A stretch of DNA of 64,000 nt, from assembly GCF_000224145.3 (NCBI RefSeq), contig NC_020174.2, forward strand, positions 3,225,976 through 3,289,975, written 5' to 3'. Position 1 is the first letter of the stretch, and the number at the start of each line of letters is the position of its first letter. The translations under genes and the position numbers were made by a program. The DNA is from Ciona intestinalis. Taxonomy: Eukaryota; Chordata; Ascidiacea; Phlebobranchia; Cionidae. The notes under the pieces are model-generated. The model ran no database searches, was not told where the DNA came from, and saw only the letters and a list, made by a program, of their open reading frames with translations. Of this stretch, positions 55,182 to 64,000 are shown piece by piece.

Positions 55182-55405
55182 TCAGTCTGCAAAGTATGGC
55201 ACGTGCACAAGCGATTTTTCAAACTTGTGGTTATGCACGCCATAATTTGTCCCACACATGCCAATTAATTAATCAATGAAAATAATTCCTATTTTGGCTT
55301 GGATATGTACTCGTATTGCATGCCAATTTTTAATGATAGCACGGGTAAAATGACTGTCTTGCGCGCGAGAGATCTCGTCAGGAACTGCCATAGTCTTTAG
55401 ACTTG
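55182..55405. mobile_element. CAGTCTGCAAAG-ended hAT-like MITE just past the LRRC57 stop codon
   Basis: The duplication CAGTGAAT lies at 55174-55181 and 55406-55413, seven bases from the stop codon at 55421-55423. The element therefore starts the LRRC57 3' untranslated region. Confidence 0.88.
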
Positions 55406-55420
55406 CAGTGAATCATTGCA

Positions 55421-56134
55421 TTAATCAAACTTCTTCTTTGTTGCTGTAAATCTCTCCATGTATTTATTATAACCAGTCACTTGTTGAAAATCTTTTTCTG
55501 TGAATAAATTTCCTTCGTACGTAAGAAGCGAAATTTTAGATTCAATCAGTAATTTTGTAGACATCTCGCCCAATGAAACACAATTGTTATTAAAACGAAG
55601 AACTTTCAATCGCTGACAAGATGCAAGTGCGTCAGGTATTTTATTTACTTGGTTTTGATTCAAATTTAACTCTACTGCTTGTAAGTTGCCAATGGTGTCC
55701 GGAATTTTACAAATTTGATTATCCGAGAGATCCAGCATATCTAAATGTTTTAAATTGGCCAATTGTTCGGGAACAGTTTTCAGTTTGTTGCCACACAATA
55801 CTACAGACTTGAGTGACTTGCACCGACTAATATCAGCAGGTAAAGCTGTGAGCATGTTATAACTTGCTATAAGTGATTCCAACTTGAGTAACTTACAAAT
55901 TCCATCGCATAGCATTGGTAGTCTATTATGACTGATATTTAAACTCTTTAAAACACTGAAGTTTCCAATGGCATCGGGCAGTGCTTTCACTTTGTTTCGT
56001 GAGAGGTCCAGTGTTCTTAATGATTTTGATAACTTTAGCAAAGCAGATGGAAATTCCTCAATGTTCAAGCTTGATAACTGACATACTCCTGTCTTCTCAG
56101 CGTGCTGTATGTGAGTATTAACCGCATTTCCCAT
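55421..56134 (-). CDS. LRRC57: Leucine-rich repeat-containing protein 57 (LRRC57), single exon
   Basis: An uninterrupted 237-codon frame encodes LRRC57. It opens MGNAVNTHI, and the Gly2 context fits N-myristoylation as in the vertebrate protein. It carries about seven or eight leucine-rich repeats of the short LxxLDLSxNxxxxLP type between residues 35 and 195, for example LRTLDLSRNKVKALP and LDMLDLSDNQICKIP. It ends GYNKYMERFTATKKKFD, a near-exact family signature. Length equals the usual 239 or so. The family has no known catalytic role; LRR proteins bind other proteins. There is no intron in the coding region, whereas all confident neighbours are heavily split, which may mean intron loss or a retrocopy. 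A transposon abuts its 3' side. Confidence 0.96.
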   Translation of the reverse strand: MGNAVNTHIQHAEKTGVCQLSSLNIEEFPSALLKLSKSLRTLDLSRNKVKALPDAIGNFSVLKSLNISHNRLPMLCDGICKLLKLESLIASYNMLTALPADISRCKSLKSVVLCGNKLKTVPEQLANLKHLDMLDLSDNQICKIPDTIGNLQAVELNLNQNQVNKIPDALASCQRLKVLRFNNNCVSLGEMSTKLLIESKISLLTYEGNLFTEKDFQQVTGYNKYMERFTATKKKFD

Positions 56135-57153
56135 TTTTAAGCAATGTTTAAACTAAAAAAAAGGCGTTATAGCTTCGTGCTTATTTTATGCTCACGGGAA
56201 AATTTTTGAAGTTCGTGGTAATAATTCTCGATACAAACCAATGGCCCACTGCCCCACTATAGTATCAAATATATGTAAAACACCTTAAACAGCGTTTGTT
56301 AAAAAAACTTTGCCAAATCCGACACGGCTAAAAATAAGAAACTGCCAAACCTAAACTTTGCAGCTGATATAAAGCTACGAGTATGCATGATGTAAACCTG
56401 GGGCGCCAGCTCTAATGAATGAGCACGTATTATAACTAGCATACTTTTAGATATCCCTTTTCACAGCAACCAAAAAACGTTCTTATAATATTCACAACGC
56501 CACCTTGGATGCAACGTCAAATCTCTCAGTCAACGAAACATTTCTTTGTTACTAATGAACTGATACAATTCTGTCTTAAAAATAATAAAACTTTTCGAAC
56601 AATGATGTATTCGTGCTAAGAAGTAAAACACATCATGCACCGATTACATTTTAAATGTTGAAAACTCTTATTTGTAAAGTTGAAACTCCATTGTATTTAA
56701 AAACGATACCGGTTAGATATATGTTGATAGCAATACTTCGCACAATTATACGAAGGCACAACCTATCCGGTTAAGATAAATGATTGGTTAATTAGGAATT
56801 TCAAGCATTTCTTTACCTGAATATTGACGAGTTACTTAAAGTTTTTAGCGTGGCTTGATAGGTACCATACATATTACAATGGAATGGCATGCCAAATATA
56901 ATAGGGTTTTGCTGAACATCATTAATTAGGCATTGATGTTGCCTTAGCTAAATTTTCTTTAATCAAAAACCAAGCACAAGATATATCTTATTCACATATT
57001 ATAAACAGTGCATACAGAACATACAATGCCTAAAAAGCAAAAGATCAGCTGTTTATAACACAATATATAGGAATAATATGATAATTGAAACACAATTTCT
57101 CGTCGCAAGAAGTTGATTGGATAAGTTGCCATCATTAAGTGCAAAGCTAGGTC
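56135..57153. other. Spacer between Arp3 and LRRC57
   Basis: About 1 kb with no coding evidence. A stretch near 56410-56460 (GAGCACGTATTAT) resembles one near 4665-4700, so part is repeat. The LRRC57 promoter and Arp3 3' end should be here. Confidence 0.6.
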
Positions 57154-59748
57154 TTAAGACATTGTGCCAAACACTGGATTGTATCTGCAGATGCTTGGGC
57201 CACGCTCATCGTAATCAGCTTTTGTGTGACAGACTTTGTAGAACTCGGCCTGTGAATTTTTATTGATAAATAGTATTGGCGGAAACAATAAGTAATAAAT
57301 TAAGCAAGCATATATTCAATTTGTCACAGGCATTTTAAAAAATTGTTATTTTCCCGTGTTTTTGCATAGAAGTTCAGGTAAAAATTGTTTGTGGAAAGCT
57401 ATAAAAGCCGAAAAAATTCAAACAAGAAGAGTATAAGAAATGATTACAGTTACAGGGTTTTATATTTAGTAATTAATTTTATAAATCAGGATTTAATTTG
57501 AAAACACACTCAGATTTAAATTTAATAATTTTAATTATATTTGATTTTATTACAGGATATGTGAGACAAGGGTAATGTTATACAGAAATACGGATCACAA
57601 ACTCCTTTGCAAAAAAATTAATACACATGTCAGCATTAGTTGGACAGTCTGAAACTAATTAAAAGTCCAGGAATTCACATTAACAATTTCAAAATTGATC
57701 AAAAAATACTTGCCACAACAGGTGTCGGAAATTGTATTGTTTCTTTTAACAACAAAACTTAGGTTTACTCACCGTGGAAGCGAGCATTGAACCACCAAAC
57801 CAAACTGCATAACGCTGCATGCTGTGGGATATCACTTGTACCTCCATTGGCTTTGGCTGTGGAATTTTAACAGTATGAGGGTTATGAGGAAAAGACAATA
57901 TTAGACTTAGGTTTAAACATTAAAAAATAAAATGAATAAAGATTCACTTATTAAAATAAAAATGCACCGCCATTGGTTTTGACTGTGGGATATACAGCTT
58001 TAACAGTACAAGGGTTATGATGAAAAAAACAATATTAGATTGTGTTTAAAAATGGAAAAAAAAACAAAACTAATAAAGATTCATCTATTAAAATAAAAAT
58101 GCACCTCAATTAGCTTTGGCTGTGAAATATACAAGTTTACCAGTTTGTGGATTGTGGTAAAAAGAATATTAAACTTGTGTTTAAAAATTTTCATTAAAAT
58201 GAAAATAATCAACACTACGATTCTTAATCTAATGAGACTTTCCCAATATTAGAGTAAAGTTTAAAACATAAAAAATGAAGAAAGATTCTGCCATTAAAAT
58301 AAAAATATTCAAAACCTTGATTCTTCCTCCACTGAGACTTTCAGATATCTTGAGTCTCGCATCCACCAATCTTTTCAAATCACGCTGGACACGCCTTCCA
58401 AAGTCTTTAAACATTGTAGAACCACCAGATAACACAACGTTCTATAAAATAAAAACACCTGTTCATTGCTGGGAAGGAATTTAGCTTCTCAAAATATTAA
58501 TATTATTATAAGTTTTACCTATTGATTACACAAGATTAGTTTAGCTAGCTAATAACTAAAACTTGTTATTTTTTTAAGAAGATTATTCTTATTGTTTATT
58601 ATTGAGCATAATGTAGGACCAAATGCAATGACCACATTTCTAACTATGTGTATATGTTTAACAACAAACCAAATTTACCAAAGAAAATCATTTTTATACT
58701 CTGCACTTATTTCAGCAGATTAATGGGACCATCTCAGAGACCGCTGGTTTAATGTAAAAAAATAGTTTACGTTTAGCTTGAAATAGGGTTACGAATTTTC
58801 CTCTGAAGAATTACCTTGTACAGTGGTCTACGGACATCAATGGGGCAGTTCTGGATTACATCATCAACTACTGTGGATATCGGGGTAGTGAAGTCCGGGT
58901 TAGAGAACTTAAAAAAAAAAATTTTTATAAATTCATTTTTTTGAAACTAAACCACATAATAGTATTACTTCTGGATGAAAGAAAATTTCTGGTCCCAAAA
59001 ATCGTTCATGCCCGACATCCACGTTAAACTGTTCACGGGTGACCGAGTTTAACCCTTCGTAAACTTTAATCCATTTCTTTGGGTCTGCCTCATATTTTCC
59101 AACTCCTTAGCAATGTCAGGGCAGANNNNNNNNNNNNNNNNNNNNNNNNNNNNNNNNNNNNNNNNNNNNNNNNNNNNNNNNNNNNNNNNNNNNNNNNNNN
59201 NNNNNNNNNNNNNNNNNNNNNNNNNNNNNNNNNNNNNNNNNNNNNNNNNNTTCACTAAACCCCAAACTTTAACTAAAAGCTCGGCACGAACGCAGAGGTT
59301 AAAAACTGGGCTGAACGCCAGCGCCAAAATAGGAGACGTTCGGGCACGCTTTCGAGTTCAGGCCCGGCTCTGCACTGTTCTAATTAGCACTACATCATAA
59401 AACAGTATTTTTCGGTTGCATTTAAACAGAAACCAGTATACCACAAGTTGTAATTGTCCATTAGTCCTTACCATCAAGAAATGGTGATCCTCTGGCTCTG
59501 CTCGAAGATACTTAAAAATAATTTGTTCCATAAATTTCTCCATCAAGTCCCAGTCTTCCACAATCCCATGCCTTACTGGCCACTGCATAAAAATGCAACA
59601 TATCAATTAAAATGTCACTTGATGAAGATAACAAGTAATATTTAAAAAAAAAATTATCTTTATTTGGAAATGTTTAATGTTATATACTTCGATTTATAGG
59701 ACTATGATCAATTAAACATCAATGTTTTGGCATTTGACACAGTTAACA

Positions 59749-59806
<58 letters not shown>

Positions 59807-62329
59807 TAAATTATTCGTTTATTGGAAAATTTTATACACCATGATTTATAAGACTATGCTCAGTTATTTCACTGAAGAAAGGTGAGAATAAATTAAAAAA
59901 AACACAAGAACAATAGATCAATTAAAGAAGATCTATATGGCCCCGAATGAGCACATAACCTTACTGCCTTAATTTCAAATAGTTTTAAGAATGAGATGCT
60001 AAAGGAGTGTTTAGGGAGTGACTGCTTGTGGTTATGACCCTTATTATGAGTTAAGGTCTATGGTTACTGTCATGTTTTTAGGAGTAATGGATTGATTTTA
60101 ATTAAAATTAACTAGCAAAAGTGTCTCGAAGCTGGTCCGTTTAATAATGTGATAAGTGCAGCGTCTAGATTCGTTTCAGCATGGATGTTTTGTTTGGCTC
60201 CAGACCTTGCAGTTACGTTCTACGCTTTCCGTGATGCCTAATTATCATTCTTTAAACACACTGACACAACGACCCAAAAACCCACACACACACATAACAT
60301 AGGTATAGAGAATACAATACGTTACGCATAGTAGCGTGAATTTGTGGCTGTTACGAAGTTTAAATTGACATGAAACTAACTATTAGTGGGTAAACATGAC
60401 AATGAAAAAAAATTATAATGAAAAAATCAAATTATAAGAAATATATAAAAGTAAAGATAATGACCTTAGTGGCATACGTAGGTTTATCTTGTACATCGTC
60501 CCCAATATAAAAATCCAAATCATCGACTCCCTTCGCAACTTTGTTTCCAACATTTGCAGATTCTTTTACACATATCGCTGCAAAAAAAAAACTTTAGAAT
60601 TATATATAGTAGGATGGGGGAAGATGGGACACCTTTTCATTCTATTTTCCCCTACATTTTGATAGCAAACAAAAAACATTCAAGGAATTATAAAACCTTG
60701 TCCTCGCAACTTTCATAGACCATTGTTAATTGTTTAAAATACGATCAGAATATTTATATATTTCGTGCTAACGGTGTTCCATCTTCCCCCACCCCACTAT
60801 ACTTTAAAAATTTACAGTAATGTTTTTGAAATTGCACTAATTTATTTCTAACTTCACGTAATAAAATGATGATCAGCATACAGGTTAACTCTGAATACTT
60901 ATAAAGATGCCGCAAAGCTGGACTGCAAGAAATATACAATAGTTTTTTGTAATCTACTTTGTCAGCTCAAGAAAATGCTTTAAACACCTAATATTCTAGG
61001 AACTGTAACAGATTAAATTTAATTTTAAATAAAGTAGCCTTTGTGACGAATTTGTAAAACAATGGTTTCCGATGAATTTTTAGCAGTTTAAAATTTAATT
61101 TTTTTGCGGTAAATGCAGCTATAGTTTCCCATCTTTTAGGTTAATTTCAGTTCTTGATTAATGTAGAACAAACATATGAACCTACAAGATGGTTGAATGA
61201 ACTGAGGTTCAGTATTCCCTGCATAACCAAGTTTGGTGTATCTGCAAAAACATTAAATAATGATTACTTGGCTTTTAAATAACATTTATATATATATTGT
61301 ATTTAGGCATGAAAATAATTTATTTCTTATACAGTTTCTGGAACTTCCCAAGTTTTCTGCCAAATTGTTTACGGTATCCTTATTTGAACTGCATGTGCAA
61401 CATTAAAATCAAAATAATGCTTTCCTATATACAAACTGCAAGTAGACAGCTGTAAATATTAGATAGTAAAACAGAGTGTTTATTTATTCTTGATCGTGAG
61501 CAACGCGTGTACCATTTAGAGAAAAACAAAAAAAAGTAAGCATGTTTTGGGCACTTTTAGGTTAATTTTCAACATCAAGAACATATTTATCCCCCAAAAA
61601 TTATACAGTATCAGTGAGGCTCAGTTAAAATATTACACAGTGTCCGTCTTTGGGACCAAAATTTTCACGGTGCAGTGCCGGTCACCAGCTAAAAGATTAC
61701 TGGAAATATCTACAATGCAGTTTATTCTTTCCCATCTGGATAAAGCAGAACAGAACACATGGGACTATACAAAGAAGACGGAACATTTTTTCCGCTAGGA
61801 GGCGATGACAAATTCGTTTCTCTATTCTATGGGAAGCAGTTAGTTTCCTGGTTTATACACATAAGACATAAGCCCCAAACCCAAAACCCCTAACCCCTTA
61901 TTTTACCCATAACCCCTAACTCGTGCTAATCAAACAAAAAAAAAACTTGAAAAAAGTATTCCACTGTGCGGGACTCAATCCCCGTAAAAATGAAACAAAG
62001 AGAGTAAACGACCGCAGGCAAACCGTAACCCTCAGACTCGACGACAGTAAACATTTCGAAAGAGCGTATATAACCGACCTAATGTGAGAAAGATGTTCTT
62101 ACTAGTGTTTTATGTATTTAGAAAGGTACTTTTATTATTTAATTAATTTGTTTCACACTTATTACCACTTTGTGGTGTTTTTTTTGTGCGTTTTACCGTA
62201 TTTTTTAATTTAAATAATTGTCGAAACCTAGCGGAAAAAGTGTTCCGTCTTCTTCGTATAGTCCCATGTAAACACAACTTACCCTGTTCCCACATCCACC
62301 ACACATGCTGGTAACGTACCCATGGCCAT
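57154..62329 (-). CDS. ACTR3: Actin-related protein 3 (Arp3), one exon lost in a gap and one frameshift at the gap edge
   Basis: Arp3 is an ATP-binding core subunit of the Arp2/3 complex, which nucleates branched actin in the cytoplasm. Exons in coding order: 62283-62329 (ATG at 62329), 61186-61241, about 60466-60578, about 59475-59581, a missing part, about 58972 to 59125, about 58815-58909, 58317-58440, 57775-57856 and 57154-57252 (TAA at 57154-57156). Signatures are [104 protein letters not shown] and [12 protein letters not shown]. About 130 residues between HHFLM and CPDIAKELE are not visible and should lie in the gap at 59126-59250, which is too short for them. Near 59098 the frame slips after KELE: four A residues are present where the family frame needs five. 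Confidence 0.95.
59126..59250. other. Assembly gap, 125 N, inside Arp3
   Basis: It should contain the middle third of Arp3 (about 390 coding bases), more than its stated length. Confidence 0.99.
59753..59800. repeat. (TA)n microsatellite
   Basis: About 22 uninterrupted TA units in an Arp3 intron. Confidence 0.97.
61757..62269. mobile_element. Non-autonomous element with about 43-bp inverted ends in Arp3 intron 1
   Basis: The left end ACATGGGACTATACAAAGAA continues to TTTCCGCTAGG, and the right end is its complement with three or four differences. The 430-base interior is non-coding. I see no clean target duplication. Confidence 0.85.
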
Positions 62330-62699
62330 CTTGTTCAAAACCCCACTACTATATATTCAACTGCTATGAACCCACTATCGAATATCACACACTGTAACAG
62401 ATACGTAAAACTTGAAATTGTTACGTTAGCAAATACTAAAACATAAACAGGTATTAATGACCTGTATAATTTCTAAAACGCAAACGCTTGAGAAGTTGTG
62501 ATAACCGATTGGCTAAATCTGAATATCTGCTACCAAAAAAAACAGAGCACACACCTCGTGATCACTGAACCGTGAACAGGAAAATGATCATAGGCAACTA
62601 ATCGAGACCGATGTTATATTTAATTGGAAACGCCGTGGATCTGACAAACCAGAGTCAATAGAATCTGACAAACCAAAGTCCATAGATTTCTATGGACTT

Positions 62700-62733
62700 T
62701 GTGACAAACCAGGTTCGAATTCTGGTCACAGCA
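62700..62733 (+). pseudogene. tRNA-His 3' half remnant
   Basis: Only the T arm and 3' acceptor strand remain (AGGTTCGAATTCTGGTCACA...). It shows that the tRNA array extended further left. Confidence 0.75.
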
Positions 62734-62895
62734 TTTGTACAGAACACAAAGTTCTTGTTCTTTTAGAAAATATAAAAATGACTTCAGTTATTCAATTAAA
62801 AAATTAAAAAACCTTTACGACTTTAGTAATAATGAAAATTGGAAAACAGCTATATTTTAAAGAACTAACAAATGTGTAAAAAAAATCTAAATATC

Positions 62896-62967
62896 TGCGT
62901 CGATCGGGAGTCGAACCAGAAAATAGTGCTTAGAAGGCACCAATGCTAACCGTTACACCATCAACTC
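62896..62967 (-). tRNA. tRNA-Gly-derived copy with TCT anticodon, degenerate
   Basis: It shares the body of the good copy at 63323-63394. The anticodon loop reads CTTCTAA, so the anticodon is TCT instead of TCC. The 5' acceptor (GAGTTGA) and the T stem carry mismatches, so it is probably a pseudogene. Confidence 0.7.
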
Positions 62968-62986
62968 TTCAAATTTGTCTTGCGCA

Positions 62987-63058
62987 GGCAGAGTGGCGCA
63001 GCGGAAGCGTGCCGGGCCCATAACCCAGAGGTCGATGGGTCGAAACCATCCTCTGGTA
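62987..63058 (+). tRNA. Initiator tRNA-Met (CAT), variant copy
   Basis: The sequence contains GTGGCGCAGCGGAAGCGTG, a CCCATAA anticodon loop and the T arm with TCGAAAC, which are hallmarks of eukaryotic initiator tRNA. The acceptor has one G-G mismatch and a G-T pair compared with the copy at 63490, so function is uncertain. Confidence 0.8.
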
Positions 63059-63064
63059 TGCAAA

Positions 63065-63138
63065 GATGTGATCGTATAGTGGTAGTACTTCACGTTGTGG
63101 TCGCGACAACCCAGGTTCGAATCCTGGCGGTCACAGCA
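63065..63138 (+). pseudogene. tRNA-His (GTG) pseudogene
   Basis: It aligns to the copy at 63568 but lacks one base in the D loop, has mismatches in the acceptor and anticodon stems, and carries three extra bases between the T arm and the acceptor. Confidence 0.75.
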
Positions 63139-63322
63139 AATGTACTAAACTCAACAAAACACAAAACAAGGTTCTTGTTATTTTAAAAAATTTAAAATGA
63201 CATCAGTTATTTAAATGAAAAAATTTAAAACCTTCACGACTTAAATATTAATAAGAAGTGGAAAACAGCTATATTCTAAAGAACTAACAAAAGTATAAAA
63301 AAAATAAAAAAATAAAAAAATC

Positions 63323-63394
63323 TACGTCGACCGGGAGTCGAACCCGGAACTAGTGCTTGGAAGGCACCAATGCTAACCGTTACACCATCGACGC
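63323..63394 (-). tRNA. tRNA-Gly (TCC)
   Basis: A cloverleaf folds well: acceptor GCGTCGA with TCGACGT, A box GTGTAACGGTTAGC, anticodon stem GGTGC/GCACT around CTTCCAA, and T arm CCGGGTTCGACTCCCGG. The anticodon is TCC. No intron. Confidence 0.92.
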
Positions 63395-63489
63395 TTCGTT
63401 AGAACCGGATTGTAAAATCCAACAATTAGTAATTACCTCTTATATAACAAAGTCGAACAATTCACGAAATTAGAATTTTGGGATGCGGA

Positions 63490-63561
63490 AGCAGAGTGGC
63501 GCAGCGGAAGCGTGCTGGGCCCATAACCCAGAGGTCGATGGATCGAAACCATCCTCTGCTA
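63490..63561 (+). tRNA. Initiator tRNA-Met (CAT)
   Basis: The acceptor AGCAGAG pairs fully with CTCTGCT. The anticodon stem is the G-rich/C-rich initiator type (CTGGG and CCCAG around CCCATAA), and the T loop has the initiator TCGAAAC form. Confidence 0.95.
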
Positions 63562-63567
63562 AGCAAA

Positions 63568-63639
63568 GCTGTGATCGTATAGTGGTTAGTACTTCACGTT
63601 GTGGCCGTGACAACCCAGGTTCGAATCCTGGTCACAGCA
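63568..63639 (+). tRNA. tRNA-His (GTG)
   Basis: The acceptor GCTGTGA pairs with TCACAGC. The D arm is TCGTATAGTGGTTAGTA, the anticodon loop TTGTGGC and the T arm CCAGGTTCGAATCCTGG. It lies six bases after the initiator tRNA-Met on the same strand. Confidence 0.94.
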
Positions 63640-63684
63640 ATTTTACGAACACAAAACAAGGTTCTTGATATTTTAGAACAATTC

Positions 63685-63750
63685 ATCGTATAGTGGTTAG
63701 TACTTCACGTTGTGGCCGTGACAACCCAGGTTCGAATCCTGGTCACAGCA
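63685..63750 (+). pseudogene. tRNA-His copy lacking its 5' acceptor strand
   Basis: It is identical to the copy at 63568 from ATCGTATAG to the end, but the first seven bases are replaced by spacer (AATTC...). No acceptor stem can form. Confidence 0.85.
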
Positions 63751-63922
63751 TTTGTACCGAACACAACACAAAACAAAGTTCTTGTTATTTTAGAAAAATT
63801 TAAAATGACTTCAGTTATTTAAATACAAAAACTTAAAACCTTTACGACTTAAATATTAATAAGAAATGGAAAACAGCTATATTTTAAAGAATTAACAAAA
63901 GTATAAAAAAAATCCAAAAATC

Positions 63923-63994
63923 TCCGTCGACCGGGAGTCGAAGCCGGAACTAGTGCTTAGAAGGCACCAATGCTAACCGTTACACCATCGACGC
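63923..63994 (-). tRNA. tRNA-Gly-derived copy with TCT anticodon
   Basis: The acceptor and D arm match the copy at 63323 exactly 600 bases away. The anticodon loop reads CTTCTAA (TCT). One T-stem base is changed (CCGGCTTCGACTCC), breaking the pair next to the T loop, so it may not function. Confidence 0.75.
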
Positions 63995-64000
63995 TTCGTT

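Larger units (their letters stand above)
62690..64000. repeat. Tandem tRNA array, unit about 430-600 bp
   Basis: Each unit has a Gly-type tRNA on the minus strand, then initiator Met and His on the plus strand, then a spacer containing AAACAAGGTTCTTGTTATTT and a TCAGTTATTTAAAT stretch. The second and third Gly-type copies are exactly 600 bases apart. The array runs off the right edge. Confidence 0.88.

Noticed and set aside
61950-62040. tRNA-like stretch with a GGGGATTGAGTCCC arm on the minus strand
   Set aside because: I could not fold an acceptor or anticodon arm. It lies inside the inverted-ended element and is probably its interior.
1-64000. CRISPR arrays, bacterial operons or riboswitches
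   Set aside because: The sequence is plainly eukaryotic; the only arrays are minisatellites, the tRNA cluster and dispersed transposons.

Overview
The window is nuclear DNA of an invertebrate animal. Genes are split into many short exons with AT-rich introns, and every gene placed reads on the minus strand. The proteins are metazoan: EHMT/G9a, LARP4, a Frizzled of the Fz1/2/7 class, LRRC57 and Arp3. The intron and spacer load of one palindromic MITE family (about 26 copies) and one tRNA-headed SINE family (about 24 copies), together with the compact genes, suggests a tunicate such as Ciona. The species call is inference.

Layout, left to right. 1-6817: an EHMT-type histone H3K9 methyltransferase gene with part of the ankyrin block and the cysteine-rich domain; its SET end lies off the left edge. 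8188-15079: a chain of exons starting with ATG that encodes an unrecognised N-terminal module and can be joined to EHMT, with one weak junction. 16675-31016: complete LARP4/4B (La motif, RRM, FPPLP motif, 20 coding exons). 34681-35742: a small four-helix MARVEL-like membrane protein. 38345-47868: Frizzled (signal peptide, CRD, seven-helix core, KTxxxW motif), with one exon lost in an assembly gap. 48906-54383: a complete ten-exon gene whose first three exons are paralogous to the module at 13238-15079, with identical intron phases. 55421-56134: LRRC57 in one exon. 57154-62329: Arp3, with one exon lost in a gap and a one-base frameshift beside that gap. 62700-64000: a repeated tRNA cluster (Gly-type, initiator Met, His).

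The genes do not form one pathway; they look like neighbours. Most of the novelty is in the repeated N-terminal module and its possible fusion to EHMT, and in transposons with clean target-site duplications. One sits two bases inside a LARP4 intron and one seven bases past the LRRC57 stop. An inverted repeat also brackets four EHMT exons, and two glycine-type tRNA copies carry a TCT anticodon.

Six runs of N have lengths 125, 635, 50, 125, 50 and 125. At least two of them are too short for the exons they must hide. Exon borders were placed by hand from GT/AG sites and codon phase, so most are exact, but the LARP4 and Arp3 borders marked 'about' may be off by a few bases.
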